From positions 1-20,233 of the IMG/VR virus record IMGVR_UViG_3300004806_000114: a stretch of 20,233 bases of DNA. One strand, 5' to 3'. Made by a program: the position numbers and the translations under genes. The notes beneath the pieces were generated by a model. That model was not told the DNA's origin and searched no databases. It worked only from the letters and a program-made list of their open reading frames with translations. Below are positions 8,334-14,786 of the stretch, piece by piece. Numbering within the stretch: position 1 is the first letter of the stretch; each line of letters starts with the position of its first letter. The DNA is from a virus.

Positions 8334-8368
8334 AAAAGAAAAGGGACTCCCCTTTTGAGGGAATCCCT
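8334..8368 (-). terminator. Intrinsic (rho-independent) terminator after the head genes
   Basis: Read on the minus strand, AGGGATTCCCT and GGGGAGTCCCT form an 11-bp stem (two G-U pairs) around a CAAAA loop, followed at once by TTTCTTTT. This is the standard form of a rho-independent terminator. It lies between the decoration-type gene and the tail genes. Since all genes on both sides run the same way and no promoter is visible just downstream, it probably reduces rather than stops transcription into the tail block. T7 uses a terminator after its capsid gene in the same manner. Confidence 0.85.
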
Positions 8369-8389
8369 AGTTTACTACAGGGGTAAAAC

Positions 8390-8698
8390 TTATACGCTTG
8401 CAGCAGAGAACCAAGCGCTATCACCAGAAGCCAAAGCAACGCCAGGTGATGTGTATGCACCACCAGTAGCAGCTACTTGGAAAGTAGAAGCATTGATAGC
8501 GCAAACGGTTGTAGAAGCAGAAATAGCAGCACCAGCTTGTGCGAATACATAACGCAAGCCTGTGTTACCAAAAGTCTCAGCACCGAGTGGGCCAAATGCT
8601 GGGATTGTTTCAACAGTAGAACCGTTGGTCAAAACGAAATCGACATTGGTAACACCGTTAAGGTTTACGCCTGCGATTGGGAGAGTACTATAAGCCAT
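8390..8698 (-). CDS. Small virion protein next to capsid, possible head decoration (102 aa)
   Basis: The protein is small, nearly all beta and poor in charge: Gly, Ala, Thr, Ser and Val dominate. It has a segment GLRYVFAQAGAAISASTTV followed by alternating strands and turns (GGAYTSPGVALASGDSAWF). This pattern, a Y-V-F-x-x-A-G-A strand followed by turn-rich repeats, recurs in small proteins encoded beside phage capsid genes. Capsid decoration or stabilisation is therefore plausible but unproven. The ribosome-binding site AAAGGA is 8 bases before the ATG. The gene is bracketed by two hairpins, one after the capsid stop and one terminator after its own stop, so it may be expressed at a level close to the capsid protein. 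Confidence 0.68.
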   Translation of the reverse strand: MAYSTLPIAGVNLNGVTNVDFVLTNGSTVETIPAFGPLGAETFGNTGLRYVFAQAGAAISASTTVCAINASTFQVAATGGAYTSPGVALASGDSAWFSAASV

Positions 8699-8730
8699 GA
8701 TTTTTTCCTTTGTAAATTAAATAGACCTTT

Positions 8731-8756
8731 ATAAATAGGGGTTTCCCCCTATCTAT
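8731..8756 (-). promoter_or_regulatory. GAAA-tetraloop hairpin starting at the capsid stop codon
   Basis: On the minus strand the segment folds into an 11-bp stem with one G-U pair. The apical 7 bp, ATAGGGG with CCCCTAT, close a GAAA tetraloop of the very stable GNRA type. The stem's first base is the last A of the capsid TAA. No U-tract follows (the next bases are AAAGG), so it is not a standard terminator. It could protect the 3' end of capsid mRNA, act as an RNase site, or pause polymerase. Function is inferred; the structure is visible. Confidence 0.65.
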
Positions 8757-9736
8757 TAGTTGGTCAAAATGCCTTGTAGGAAGCGGTTAGAAGTTGTCAA
8801 GTTACCAGCCCAACCGTATAACTTCACGATTGCGTCTTGGTTAATTGCTTGACGCTCGCCACCGATAGGTACAAAGTTACGCTCTTTGTGTGGGCGTAGG
8901 AAAATGTAGTTGGTGTTCAAGAAGTACATTGTGTTAGAAGGCTGCTCATTACCATAACCGCCACCCAATACAACATCAGCAGATGTACCACCACCGTAGA
9001 ATTTCATAGAAGCGAAACCAGCAGAGCCAGACTCTTCAGAAGTAATACGCTGAATAGCTTGGAGTGACTGTACATACAAGCTGTAGAAATTAGTGTCAGC
9101 AACAATCAAGTCAGCCTTGTCTGTGCCACGAACTAATTGGAGAGCTGTAGAAGTCATCTTAGATTGGATGTTAGAAGCTGTGATGGTTGTACCAGTAGTA
9201 GCTGTATTCTGCCAGAAAGCCCAGTTAGCAGCGTTAATACCACCGTAAGTACCAGATGTAGGAGTTGCAGAAACTGCAGCAGCCAAACCATCCAAATTCT
9301 TACCGCCATTACCTGTACCGTCTAAGAACAAGTCACCAGAAATACGGTTTAACAAGCGTGCTTCAGAAACTTGCATACGACCATCTAACAAGTCGATGAT
9401 TGCTTCTTTAGAGCTGTTTTGCAACATTTCTAAGCCAGACATTGTAACTGCGTCAGCGTACTGAGCAATTTTGTACTGAGCAGCAGAAATTGGGCTATCT
9501 GGAGAAATATTCAATACTTCATAACCAGAGTAGCTGTTTGCATTGTTTGTATTTGGGTCGTTGTACATGATTTCTTCCAAAATCACATTACCACCTGAGA
9601 ATGGGCGTACATTGCCCTTCTTGTCCAAATGCATCAAAATTGCATTGTTTTGTGTTAAGTTGTCTGCCAATTCACCGCTACGACTTTGGATGGTAGTAGC
9701 GATAATATCGGTAATTGCGCTATTTGCGAATGCCAT
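8756..9736 (-). CDS. Major capsid protein (326 aa)
   Basis: This is the coat subunit of the head. The call rests on position directly after the scaffold gene and on sequence type. A helical N-terminus (NSAITDIIATTIQSRSGELAD) is followed by a basic/aromatic stretch with KKGNVRPFSGGNVI. Next come the EEIMYNDPN and YSGYEVLNISP segments and a later QAINQDAIVKLYGWAGNL strand region, all typical of HK97-fold coat proteins of environmental podoviruses. Residues 116-133 (LDGRMQVSEARLLNRISG) fit the long spine helix. Length is usual for a coat without a cleaved scaffold domain, which agrees with a separate scaffold gene. AAAGGA lies 6 bases before the ATG. A GNRA hairpin follows the stop at once. Confidence 0.85.
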   Translation of the reverse strand: MAFANSAITDIIATTIQSRSGELADNLTQNNAILMHLDKKGNVRPFSGGNVILEEIMYNDPNTNNANSYSGYEVLNISPDSPISAAQYKIAQYADAVTMSGLEMLQNSSKEAIIDLLDGRMQVSEARLLNRISGDLFLDGTGNGGKNLDGLAAAVSATPTSGTYGGINAANWAFWQNTATTGTTITASNIQSKMTSTALQLVRGTDKADLIVADTNFYSLYVQSLQAIQRITSEESGSAGFASMKFYGGGTSADVVLGGGYGNEQPSNTMYFLNTNYIFLRPHKERNFVPIGGERQAINQDAIVKLYGWAGNLTTSNRFLQGILTN

Positions 9737-9761
9737 GATATATCCTTTAAAAGTATGTTAA

Positions 9762-10826
9762 TTAAACCCTGCCGCCCATTTCACCCATTTGGGCTGCAAT
9801 AAGCGAGCGTCTATCCTTCGAATCTACCTTGTTTGCCACACCGCTAGGAGTAACGGATTTGGGGCTTACTGCGGCAGCTTTGGCTTTAGCTACTTGTTGT
9901 GCCTTTGATGTTTCTTTTTTAACTTGGGCAAGGAGTCGTTCTTGTTCCAGTTTAAAGACTTCATCATTCATACGCACAGCTTTTGCATAAGCCGTTTCAA
10001 GGTCTTGGGCCAATCCACGCTCAAGTAATTGAGCCATATCTTCCCTTACCGCCTCAAAGTGCGGAAACTTCTCCGCATTACTTCTAACTCTTTCAATCTC
10101 GCCCGTAAGACGAGTTTGTTCTTCTTGTTCTTTCCAGCCTCGCACCTGTTGTACTTCATTTTGCAAAGCCATTAGTTGCTGGTTCAACGCATAAGACTGT
10201 GGGTCTTGATACTGTTGTACTGGCGCAACACTTTCTTGCCCTAATTGTATTCCATAATCTTTTGCAAGTCTATGAAATAACTCAACCTTTTGATTGTAAG
10301 GTGCGCTAGTTAAAATCATGTGCGCCCTACCTAAGTTATTAATCCATGCGGCAGGATGAATATTTTGTTTTTGCAAATCAGGCATAAAAGGAGCAATAGC
10401 TTCTACCAAAGTCTTGGCATTGTCAGCCTCTTGTTTATAGGTAGAAACGCCTTTTTTGTATTCAGACTCACGCTGGTTAGAATATTCTGCTAATTTGAGT
10501 GCTTCTTCAGGGCTTAATTGCTGACCTGTTGTCAGTTTGTCCCAAATTGGCAAATACTCTTTTTTCCATGTTGTTGGGCGTGGAATGGCAGGTTTTACTT
10601 CTTCCTGCGGTTCTTCATCCGACTCCTCAGATTGAGCAGCTTCAACATTTTCGGCAGGTTCTTCACTATCTTCTGCGACAGTTTCCTCTTCATTGGACTC
10701 CTCGGCATTATCTTGTGCCACAGCCTGCGATTCTTCCATAGGTTCTTGTACAATTTCGTTCTCCTCTGGTTGTTCAAGGGCTGCATCCATTGCTGCTTCT
10801 AGCATACTTCTACGGTCATCACTCAT
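9762..10826 (-). CDS. Capsid scaffolding protein (354 aa)
   Basis: This is predicted to guide coat assembly inside the procapsid and then leave. Residues 20-77 are extremely acidic (Glu/Asp with Ser, Gln and Ala) and probably disordered. They are followed by PRPTTWKKEYLPIWDKL, a Pro/Trp/Lys joint characteristic of this podovirus scaffold type. The remainder is helical and charged. A long coiled coil spans about residues 215-310, and the basic C-terminus (SKDRRSLIAAQMGEMGG) would suit coat binding, as in P22 gp8. The gene directly precedes the capsid gene with a 25-base gap. GGAG lies 5-6 bases before the ATG. No protease motif is visible, and no separate prohead protease gene is present in the window. 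Confidence 0.82.
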   Translation of the reverse strand: MSDDRRSMLEAAMDAALEQPEENEIVQEPMEESQAVAQDNAEESNEEETVAEDSEEPAENVEAAQSEESDEEPQEEVKPAIPRPTTWKKEYLPIWDKLTTGQQLSPEEALKLAEYSNQRESEYKKGVSTYKQEADNAKTLVEAIAPFMPDLQKQNIHPAAWINNLGRAHMILTSAPYNQKVELFHRLAKDYGIQLGQESVAPVQQYQDPQSYALNQQLMALQNEVQQVRGWKEQEEQTRLTGEIERVRSNAEKFPHFEAVREDMAQLLERGLAQDLETAYAKAVRMNDEVFKLEQERLLAQVKKETSKAQQVAKAKAAAVSPKSVTPSGVANKVDSKDRRSLIAAQMGEMGGRV

Positions 10827-10846
10827 GGTTTCTCCAAGTTGTCGGA

Positions 10847-11224
10847 TTATCGGTAACTGAGCTTTTCATAAGCCATTTCAGCAATTTGACGCTTACGCTT
10901 CTCATTACTTTGACGGCTTAACTCAATCTTTTTGTGCTGCGTTGGTACATCGTTGCCTAATTCAATCATTCTGTGCTGCTTTAGGTGGCTTCTGTGCTTA
11001 CTACGGCTTTCAATCCAACTACCATCTATTTGGCTTACATAGCCGCTAATATCAGATTGCACCATTGGCGCTTCTCTGAAAGTCATTTCTTGCTTTTCTT
11101 TCCACGCCTGTTCAGCTTCTGGACTACCTAGGGTAAACCCCCAAAACTCAAGGTAATAATCTTTATCAGACTGTTTGGCTTCTACATGGTTGCCTTCTGA
11201 ATATCCACACTTAGGGCAAATCAT
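10847..11224 (-). CDS. Conserved small phage protein with N-terminal CxxC motif (125 aa)
   Basis: The start is placed at ATG 11224, not the in-frame ATG at 11260. A perfect AAGGAGG lies 5 bases before 11224, and the ATG overlaps the glycosyltransferase stop as TAATG. The protein opens MICPKCGYSEGNH, half of a zinc ribbon, and has no other cysteines. Residues about 70-95 carry DGSWIESRSKHRSHLKQH followed by IELGND. I recall this motif from many podovirus proteins encoded just before the scaffold. The three spaced histidines (HRSHLKQH) could complete a metal site with the two cysteines, but this is only a suggestion. The C-terminus is Lys/Arg/Glu-rich and helical. Function is unknown; a head-assembly helper is possible from position. 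Confidence 0.7.
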   Translation of the reverse strand: MICPKCGYSEGNHVEAKQSDKDYYLEFWGFTLGSPEAEQAWKEKQEMTFREAPMVQSDISGYVSQIDGSWIESRSKHRSHLKQHRMIELGNDVPTQHKKIELSRQSNEKRKRQIAEMAYEKLSYR

Positions 11225-12129
11225 TACATCCTCCTTAATAATTCTGGGATTTTGTCCCACTCATTTGGTTTGATTGCTACTACAGAGTCGTACCAGCGCC
11301 CATGTTTCCAGCGCCAGCAAACATAAGGGTCTTCAGGAAGCAACATAATGCACTTCACACCTAAAGCGCCAGCTAAGTGGGCTGTGCCTGTATCTGGGCA
11401 AATAACACCACGCATAGACTTCATGTGTCTTGCGGTTTCATACCAGTTGTTTTTCCAGCCTTTTGGCAATGGAATAAAGATGTCATTGCCATCGTAATTT
11501 AAGCTATAAGCGTCAGCGCCTAAAAGCCTACGCATTTCTTGCACAGGAATGGACTTGGCATAGTGCAAATGGCCTTTAGAAGCCATCCAATTAACACCTA
11601 TTTTCTTTTCGATATTAGATGGTTCTGCGTCTAAATAACCTTCGCTTCCTACAATCTTATTGGCGCTTACAGGGAATAATTGGCGCACATGGGCAGGGGC
11701 GTGCATAGCAAAGTACGGCAGGGACATTGACCCAACCCAATAGTCTGCATTGAGAATTACAGGGTCATTAAAATCATTCGACAAATGGTCAATACACTCC
11801 ATCTGACCGAATAGTAAATGTAGAGAAAAATGTTGAAAAACATAGACTTCCTTTGCGCCCCACGCTTTAAGCATAGGTAAAAATCTTGCCATTTGAATAA
11901 TGTCGCCATAGCCTTGTTCCATTTGGACTACTATGGTTTTCCCTAATAGTCTTTCACCTTTCCATGTAGGTGCTGGCAAATGTTTATCGTGGCTTGCAGA
12001 AATAGCCTGTTTTACTTCTGGATGATAACGGTTCTCATATAGCCTAAATCCTGGCAATAAATGTCCAGCATGGAGAAGGTCTAAAGATTGTTTGTAGAGT
12101 GAGTATGGGCTTTGTGGCAGTTCGGTCAT
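11224..12129 (-). CDS. Glycosyltransferase, GT9 / heptosyltransferase-like (301 aa)
   Basis: This is predicted to transfer a sugar from a nucleotide-sugar donor; the acceptor is unknown. The fold is GT-B type. Residues 24-34 (LLPGFRLYENR) and 55-76 (PTWKGERLLGKTI, then EQGYGDIIQ) match the N-terminal half of proteins annotated as TPR-linked or ADP-heptose:LPS-type transferases, where the EQGxGDxIQ loop is conserved. IGVNWM at 177-182 begins the second half. PDTGTAHLAGALG at 245-257, then WRW at 272-274, matches their donor-site end. The TPR repeats usually found upstream are reduced to one helix pair at the N-terminus. The gene overlaps the repeat-protein gene by ATGA and the next gene by TAATG, so it belongs to the virion operon. 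It could glycosylate a fibre or capsid protein or alter host surface sugar. Confidence 0.78.
   Translation of the reverse strand: MTELPQSPYSLYKQSLDLLHAGHLLPGFRLYENRYHPEVKQAISASHDKHLPAPTWKGERLLGKTIVVQMEQGYGDIIQMARFLPMLKAWGAKEVYVFQHFSLHLLFGQMECIDHLSNDFNDPVILNADYWVGSMSLPYFAMHAPAHVRQLFPVSANKIVGSEGYLDAEPSNIEKKIGVNWMASKGHLHYAKSIPVQEMRRLLGADAYSLNYDGNDIFIPLPKGWKNNWYETARHMKSMRGVICPDTGTAHLAGALGVKCIMLLPEDPYVCWRWKHGRWYDSVVAIKPNEWDKIPELLRRM
11230..11236 (-). promoter_or_regulatory. Perfect ribosome binding site AAGGAGG for the CxxC protein
   Basis: The site ends 5 bases before the ATG at 11224 and lies inside the last codons of the glycosyltransferase gene. It decides the start of the downstream gene over the longer in-frame alternative at 11260. 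Confidence 0.8.
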
Positions 12130-12965
12130 AAGAGCATTAGTAGGGCTTCTTCGTCATCTTGTTCAGCCCTTGCTTTAGCTTCTAGAATTGCAAGTTGCGC
12201 CATTGTGTCGGCAATTTGCTTTCTATACGCTATTGCTTGGGTTAATTCCTTTTCTTGTCTGTCAAGATTGGCGATAACCGCTTCTAAGCGTTTGACTTCG
12301 ACTGACGGTGTATCAATCCTAATCTCTTGTTTTAATTGTACTTTATTTTTCTTTGTTTGTTGCTTTGGCGCAACAGGGTCAATTAAATCCTTAAAGCGCT
12401 TCTTACGAGCCTCTCCATCTGCCCTGCGAGCCTCAATGAGTTTTTCTTCGACTTGTCTGCGCTTACGGTCTAGTGCTTTAGCCCGTTCAATTTCACGCTT
12501 GGTAAAGCCATCGTGCATATCCATGCCGCCACCAACGGTAGCTTGAATATCACAAGTGTCATTGCCGTCTACAGCGTAAATTGAGCCATCTTCTTCAATT
12601 TGGCCTTCAATATCGGCTGTATCATTGCCGTCTGTAGCGCTTATAGAACCGCCTACAAGGGCTTGTGCGGTAAATGTTGCGGTATCAGCACCATCTGTTG
12701 CCGAAATAGCACCAGAAACGGCTACAGCGCCCGTTAAAGTAGCTGTATCTTGTCCATCAGTTGCTTGAATATAGCCAGAAACGAGTTCTTGGGAGTAAAT
12801 TGTGCAGGTATCTGTGCCATCGGTAGCAGAAATCGTACCTGTAATGGCTACTTGGGCTATTAAAGTCGCTGTATCATTAGAATCCGTTGCAGATATAGAC
12901 CCCGTTATTAACGGAAGTGCTATATCTGAGATTGGTTGGTTTGATAACGGATTAAAACCGAGCAT
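12126..12965 (-). CDS. Tandem-repeat virion-type protein with C-terminal coiled coil (279 aa)
   Basis: Residues 20-145 are six consecutive 21-residue repeats with core G-x-I-x-A-T-D-G-x-D-T, each giving two short beta strands separated by an ATDG turn. The periodicity is exact. Such ATDGxDTA repeats appear in tail or fibre-region proteins of environmental phages and may stack as a beta solenoid or sandwich strands. Residues about 150-275 switch to a highly charged coiled coil (Lys/Arg/Glu), with a basic patch KQQTKKNKVQLKQ near 205, suggesting oligomerisation. The N-terminus, LGFNPLSNQPISDIALP, is short and not a signal peptide. Its stop overlaps the glycosyltransferase start by four bases (ATGA), so the two are made together. 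A surface appendage role, and possibly glycan acceptance by Thr/Ser, is inference. Confidence 0.7.
   Translation of the reverse strand: MLGFNPLSNQPISDIALPLITGSISATDSNDTATLIAQVAITGTISATDGTDTCTIYSQELVSGYIQATDGQDTATLTGAVAVSGAISATDGADTATFTAQALVGGSISATDGNDTADIEGQIEEDGSIYAVDGNDTCDIQATVGGGMDMHDGFTKREIERAKALDRKRRQVEEKLIEARRADGEARKKRFKDLIDPVAPKQQTKKNKVQLKQEIRIDTPSVEVKRLEAVIANLDRQEKELTQAIAYRKQIADTMAQLAILEAKARAEQDDEEALLMLL
12531..12908 (-). repeat. Six tandem 63-base coding repeats (21 residues each)
   Basis: The unit encodes a 21-residue beta motif centred on ATDGxDT. Copies start at residues 20, 41, 62, 83, 104 and 125. The first copy has S in place of the turn glycine (ATDSNDT) and the last has AVDG. 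Copies 2 and 6 have Cys in place of the Ala after DT. The DNA copies have diverged a good deal while protein phase is kept, so the array is old and under selection rather than a fresh slippage product. Confidence 0.9.
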
Positions 12966-12968
12966 TTA

Positions 12969-13172
12969 TTACTCTTCTAAAGAGGCTTTCAGTCTAGCAA
13001 TAAAGGCTTCTTTTCCTACGCCAAGTTGGTCTAGCGAGAATTTAGCAGAATCTATTTTTCTATCTAAATCGATGCAATGGGAAAACAACATTTGTTGTTT
13101 TTGAGTCAAGTTTTCGTATTCGTATTCGACTCCGTCTATAGTTATTTGAGTGTTTTTCGTGTTTTTACTCAT
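12969..13172 (-). CDS. Small conserved phage protein (67 aa)
   Basis: The sequence has TQITIDGVEYEYENLTQKQQ at the N-terminus, then a helical part with DLDRKIDSAKFSLDQLGVGKEAFIARLKASL. Small proteins with this plan (ITIDGxEY, LTxxQ, then a DxKI...L..L..GR.AF...LK helix pair) are common in phage genomes near fibre genes, where no function has been assigned to my knowledge. An AAGGAG site lies 6 bases before the ATG, so the gene is well translated. The helical pair suggests a small dimer or trimer, perhaps a fibre assembly helper or a peripheral virion part. Confidence 0.7.
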   Translation of the reverse strand: MSKNTKNTQITIDGVEYEYENLTQKQQMLFSHCIDLDRKIDSAKFSLDQLGVGKEAFIARLKASLEE

Positions 13173-13203
13173 ATAAACTCCTTGGTTGTACTACGGTTAA
13201 AAA

Positions 13204-13425
13204 TTACTTAGCGATTGCTGCTGTAAAAGGCGTCAAATCGTTAGAACCATAATATTCTGCACCTTTAGCAATTTGTATTTTTAAATGGTCAATATTGCGT
13301 TGTTTGCAGTCTTCCCAATCTTCCGCAGACATCTTCTCAGGCTGTCCCGCATTTAAAAGATTAACTGAATCCATTGAGGAATCGTAGTTGCGTTGTACTT
13401 CTTGTTCTGGTGTTAGTTCTAACAT
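13204..13425 (-). CDS. Small conserved phage protein, fibre-associated (73 aa)
   Basis: The protein is acidic and probably helical. Residues 37-70, with DWEDCKQRNIDHLKIQIAKG then NDLTPFTAAI, match a plan I recognise from many short phage proteins (xRNxxHLKIxLAK...DLTPxxxAI), usually encoded right after a fibre gene. Function is unknown; a chaperone or fibre-related role is inferred from location only. The ATG follows the fibre stop after one base. The upstream AGAAAG is only a weak ribosome-binding site, so translation probably depends on coupling to the fibre gene. Confidence 0.68.
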   Translation of the reverse strand: MLELTPEQEVQRNYDSSMDSVNLLNAGQPEKMSAEDWEDCKQRNIDHLKIQIAKGAEYYGSNDLTPFTAAIAK

Positions 13426-13426
13426 T

Positions 13427-14776
13427 TTATTTACTTTCTAAAAGTGCTACTCGTTTACGCAAAGATTGAATTTCTGCAATTAAGTCAGCCATTACTTCAG
13501 AAGTTGATGCTTGCATAGCTTGATAAATTGGTTTTCCTTCTGCATCTACAGCATCTTTTTGTCCGCTTACGCTATTTGCATAAATAGCTTGGAATTGATG
13601 CGCTAAAAATCCTCTTTGTGCAGAACCATCTGATTTCATTGTGTAATTGATGGGCTGTAAAGCATCAATACGACTACCTGAATCAGAAATGCTACTTACT
13701 ACATCTTTTAAGCGATAGTCAGATGTGACATTGTAAAGAACGCCTGTTGTTCCAGCTTGTGAAATAGTGCCAATGATAGAGCCATTATATGCAAAAGATG
13801 CGTAATAATAACCACTAGGAGTTCCTGAAATATGACCAACTCCAACTCCAGCATAGTTACCAGTAAGAATTGCAACGCCTGTAGTTGGTGAAGATGTATT
13901 AGGGCTTGCAACTCCTATACCAAAATTACCACTAGCATCAAACACACCTCTAGGATTACCATCACCATCAGATAACACAATGTAGTTACTTGCTGTACGG
14001 ATGTCTAGACCGCCACTATTACCACTAAAGTTACCTAGAATACTGTTGCTTGAGCCTGTCGTTATATAATAACCAGAGGAAAAATTTGTTGCATTATCAG
14101 TAGAACCAATAAAAGTATTTTTAGAACCAGTTGTTAAATTCAAACCAGCTTGTGAGCCAACAATACAGTTTCCCTTTCCTGTTGATAAATTTAATCCAGA
14201 TTCTTCTCCTAAACACACATTTCCTGCAAAAGAACTGCTAACTGCTGATGTGTAGCCAGCTTTCCAACCTAAAAATGTGTTGTATGCACCAGTAGTATTA
14301 CTATACCCAGCTTGGAAACCTACTGCTGTGTTGTTAGAGCCCGTGGTGTTTAAAAAAAGGGCAATTTGTCCATTTGCTGTGTTGTAAGAACCTGTTGTGT
14401 TTGCAGTTAATGTGCCACTTCCTGTCCCTGTATTAAATCCACCAGAAGTATTTGCTGCTAAAGAAGAATCGCCAATAGCAGTATTGTAACTACCAGTATT
14501 GGTTGCAGCCATTGCCCCTCTACCAAATACAGTAGCACCACCAACACTGCCACCACCCTTACCAACAGTAAGACCTGAAATAGAAGCGTCTGAGGAAGTC
14601 GTTAGGCTAGTCAATGACATACTTGCGCCAGCACCAATTAACTGAATTGGAGTGCTAGAAGCGTTACCTATCCAGACTTTTTTGTCTGTAATATTAACGC
14701 CCATTTCGCCTTGAGCGAGAGTTGAAGGCGAATTGCCAGTCGTTACGCTATTTTTTAGTTCGATTGTCGTTGCCAT
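13427..14776 (-). CDS. Tail fibre with YadA-like repeats and S74 intramolecular chaperone (449 aa)
   Basis: This is predicted to be a trimeric receptor-binding fibre or spike. Residues 1-40 (TTIELKNSVTTGNSPSTLAQ, GEMGVNITD, KKVWIGN) are a common phage fibre N-terminus that anchors to the virion. Residues about 93-225 hold beta repeats of 17 residues built on NTTGSYNTAxGxxAL, as in YadA-type beta-roll heads. Residues 352-449 are the S74-type chaperone: TSDYRLKDVV starts it, with Ser352-Asp353 as the expected self-cleavage point. QRGFLAHQFQ follows, and the end is a coiled coil (MADLIAEIQSLRKRVALLES). This domain drives trimer folding and is then cut off. AAGGA is 7 bases before the ATG. The part between repeats and chaperone (about 230-345) is the likely receptor-facing zone. 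Confidence 0.82.
   Translation of the reverse strand: MATTIELKNSVTTGNSPSTLAQGEMGVNITDKKVWIGNASSTPIQLIGAGASMSLTSLTTSSDASISGLTVGKGGGSVGGATVFGRGAMAATNTGSYNTAIGDSSLAANTSGGFNTGTGSGTLTANTTGSYNTANGQIALFLNTTGSNNTAVGFQAGYSNTTGAYNTFLGWKAGYTSAVSSSFAGNVCLGEESGLNLSTGKGNCIVGSQAGLNLTTGSKNTFIGSTDNATNFSSGYYITTGSSNSILGNFSGNSGGLDIRTASNYIVLSDGDGNPRGVFDASGNFGIGVASPNTSSPTTGVAILTGNYAGVGVGHISGTPSGYYYASFAYNGSIIGTISQAGTTGVLYNVTSDYRLKDVVSSISDSGSRIDALQPINYTMKSDGSAQRGFLAHQFQAIYANSVSGQKDAVDAEGKPIYQAMQASTSEVMADLIAEIQSLRKRVALLESK
14102..14500 (-). repeat. 17-residue YadA-like repeats in the fibre
   Basis: The Asn of the YNT/NNT motif falls at residues 98, 115, 132, 149 and 166, then again at 186, 203 and 220, so the step is 17 with one 20-residue step in the middle. 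Each turn has an NTTGS loop followed by A/F-x-G. The regular step is a beta-roll signature and marks where copies could be gained or lost to change fibre length. Confidence 0.75.
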
Positions 14777-14786
14777 TTGCTATCCT

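Noticed and set aside
8369-8400. Possible promoter near the decoration gene end (TATAAG, imperfect GTTTTAC/GTAAAC inverted repeat)
   Set aside because: No -35/-10 pair at proper spacing, and anything starting here would meet the terminator at once.
11225-11260. Longer start (ATG 11260) for the CxxC protein
   Set aside because: The perfect AAGGAGG and TAATG overlap favour ATG 11224; the longer form would run 36 bases into the glycosyltransferase.
12112-12546. 144-codon plus-strand frame
   Set aside because: It is opposite the coiled-coil part of the repeat protein and is Ser/Cys/Leu-rich as expected for a shadow of Lys/Arg/Glu codons.
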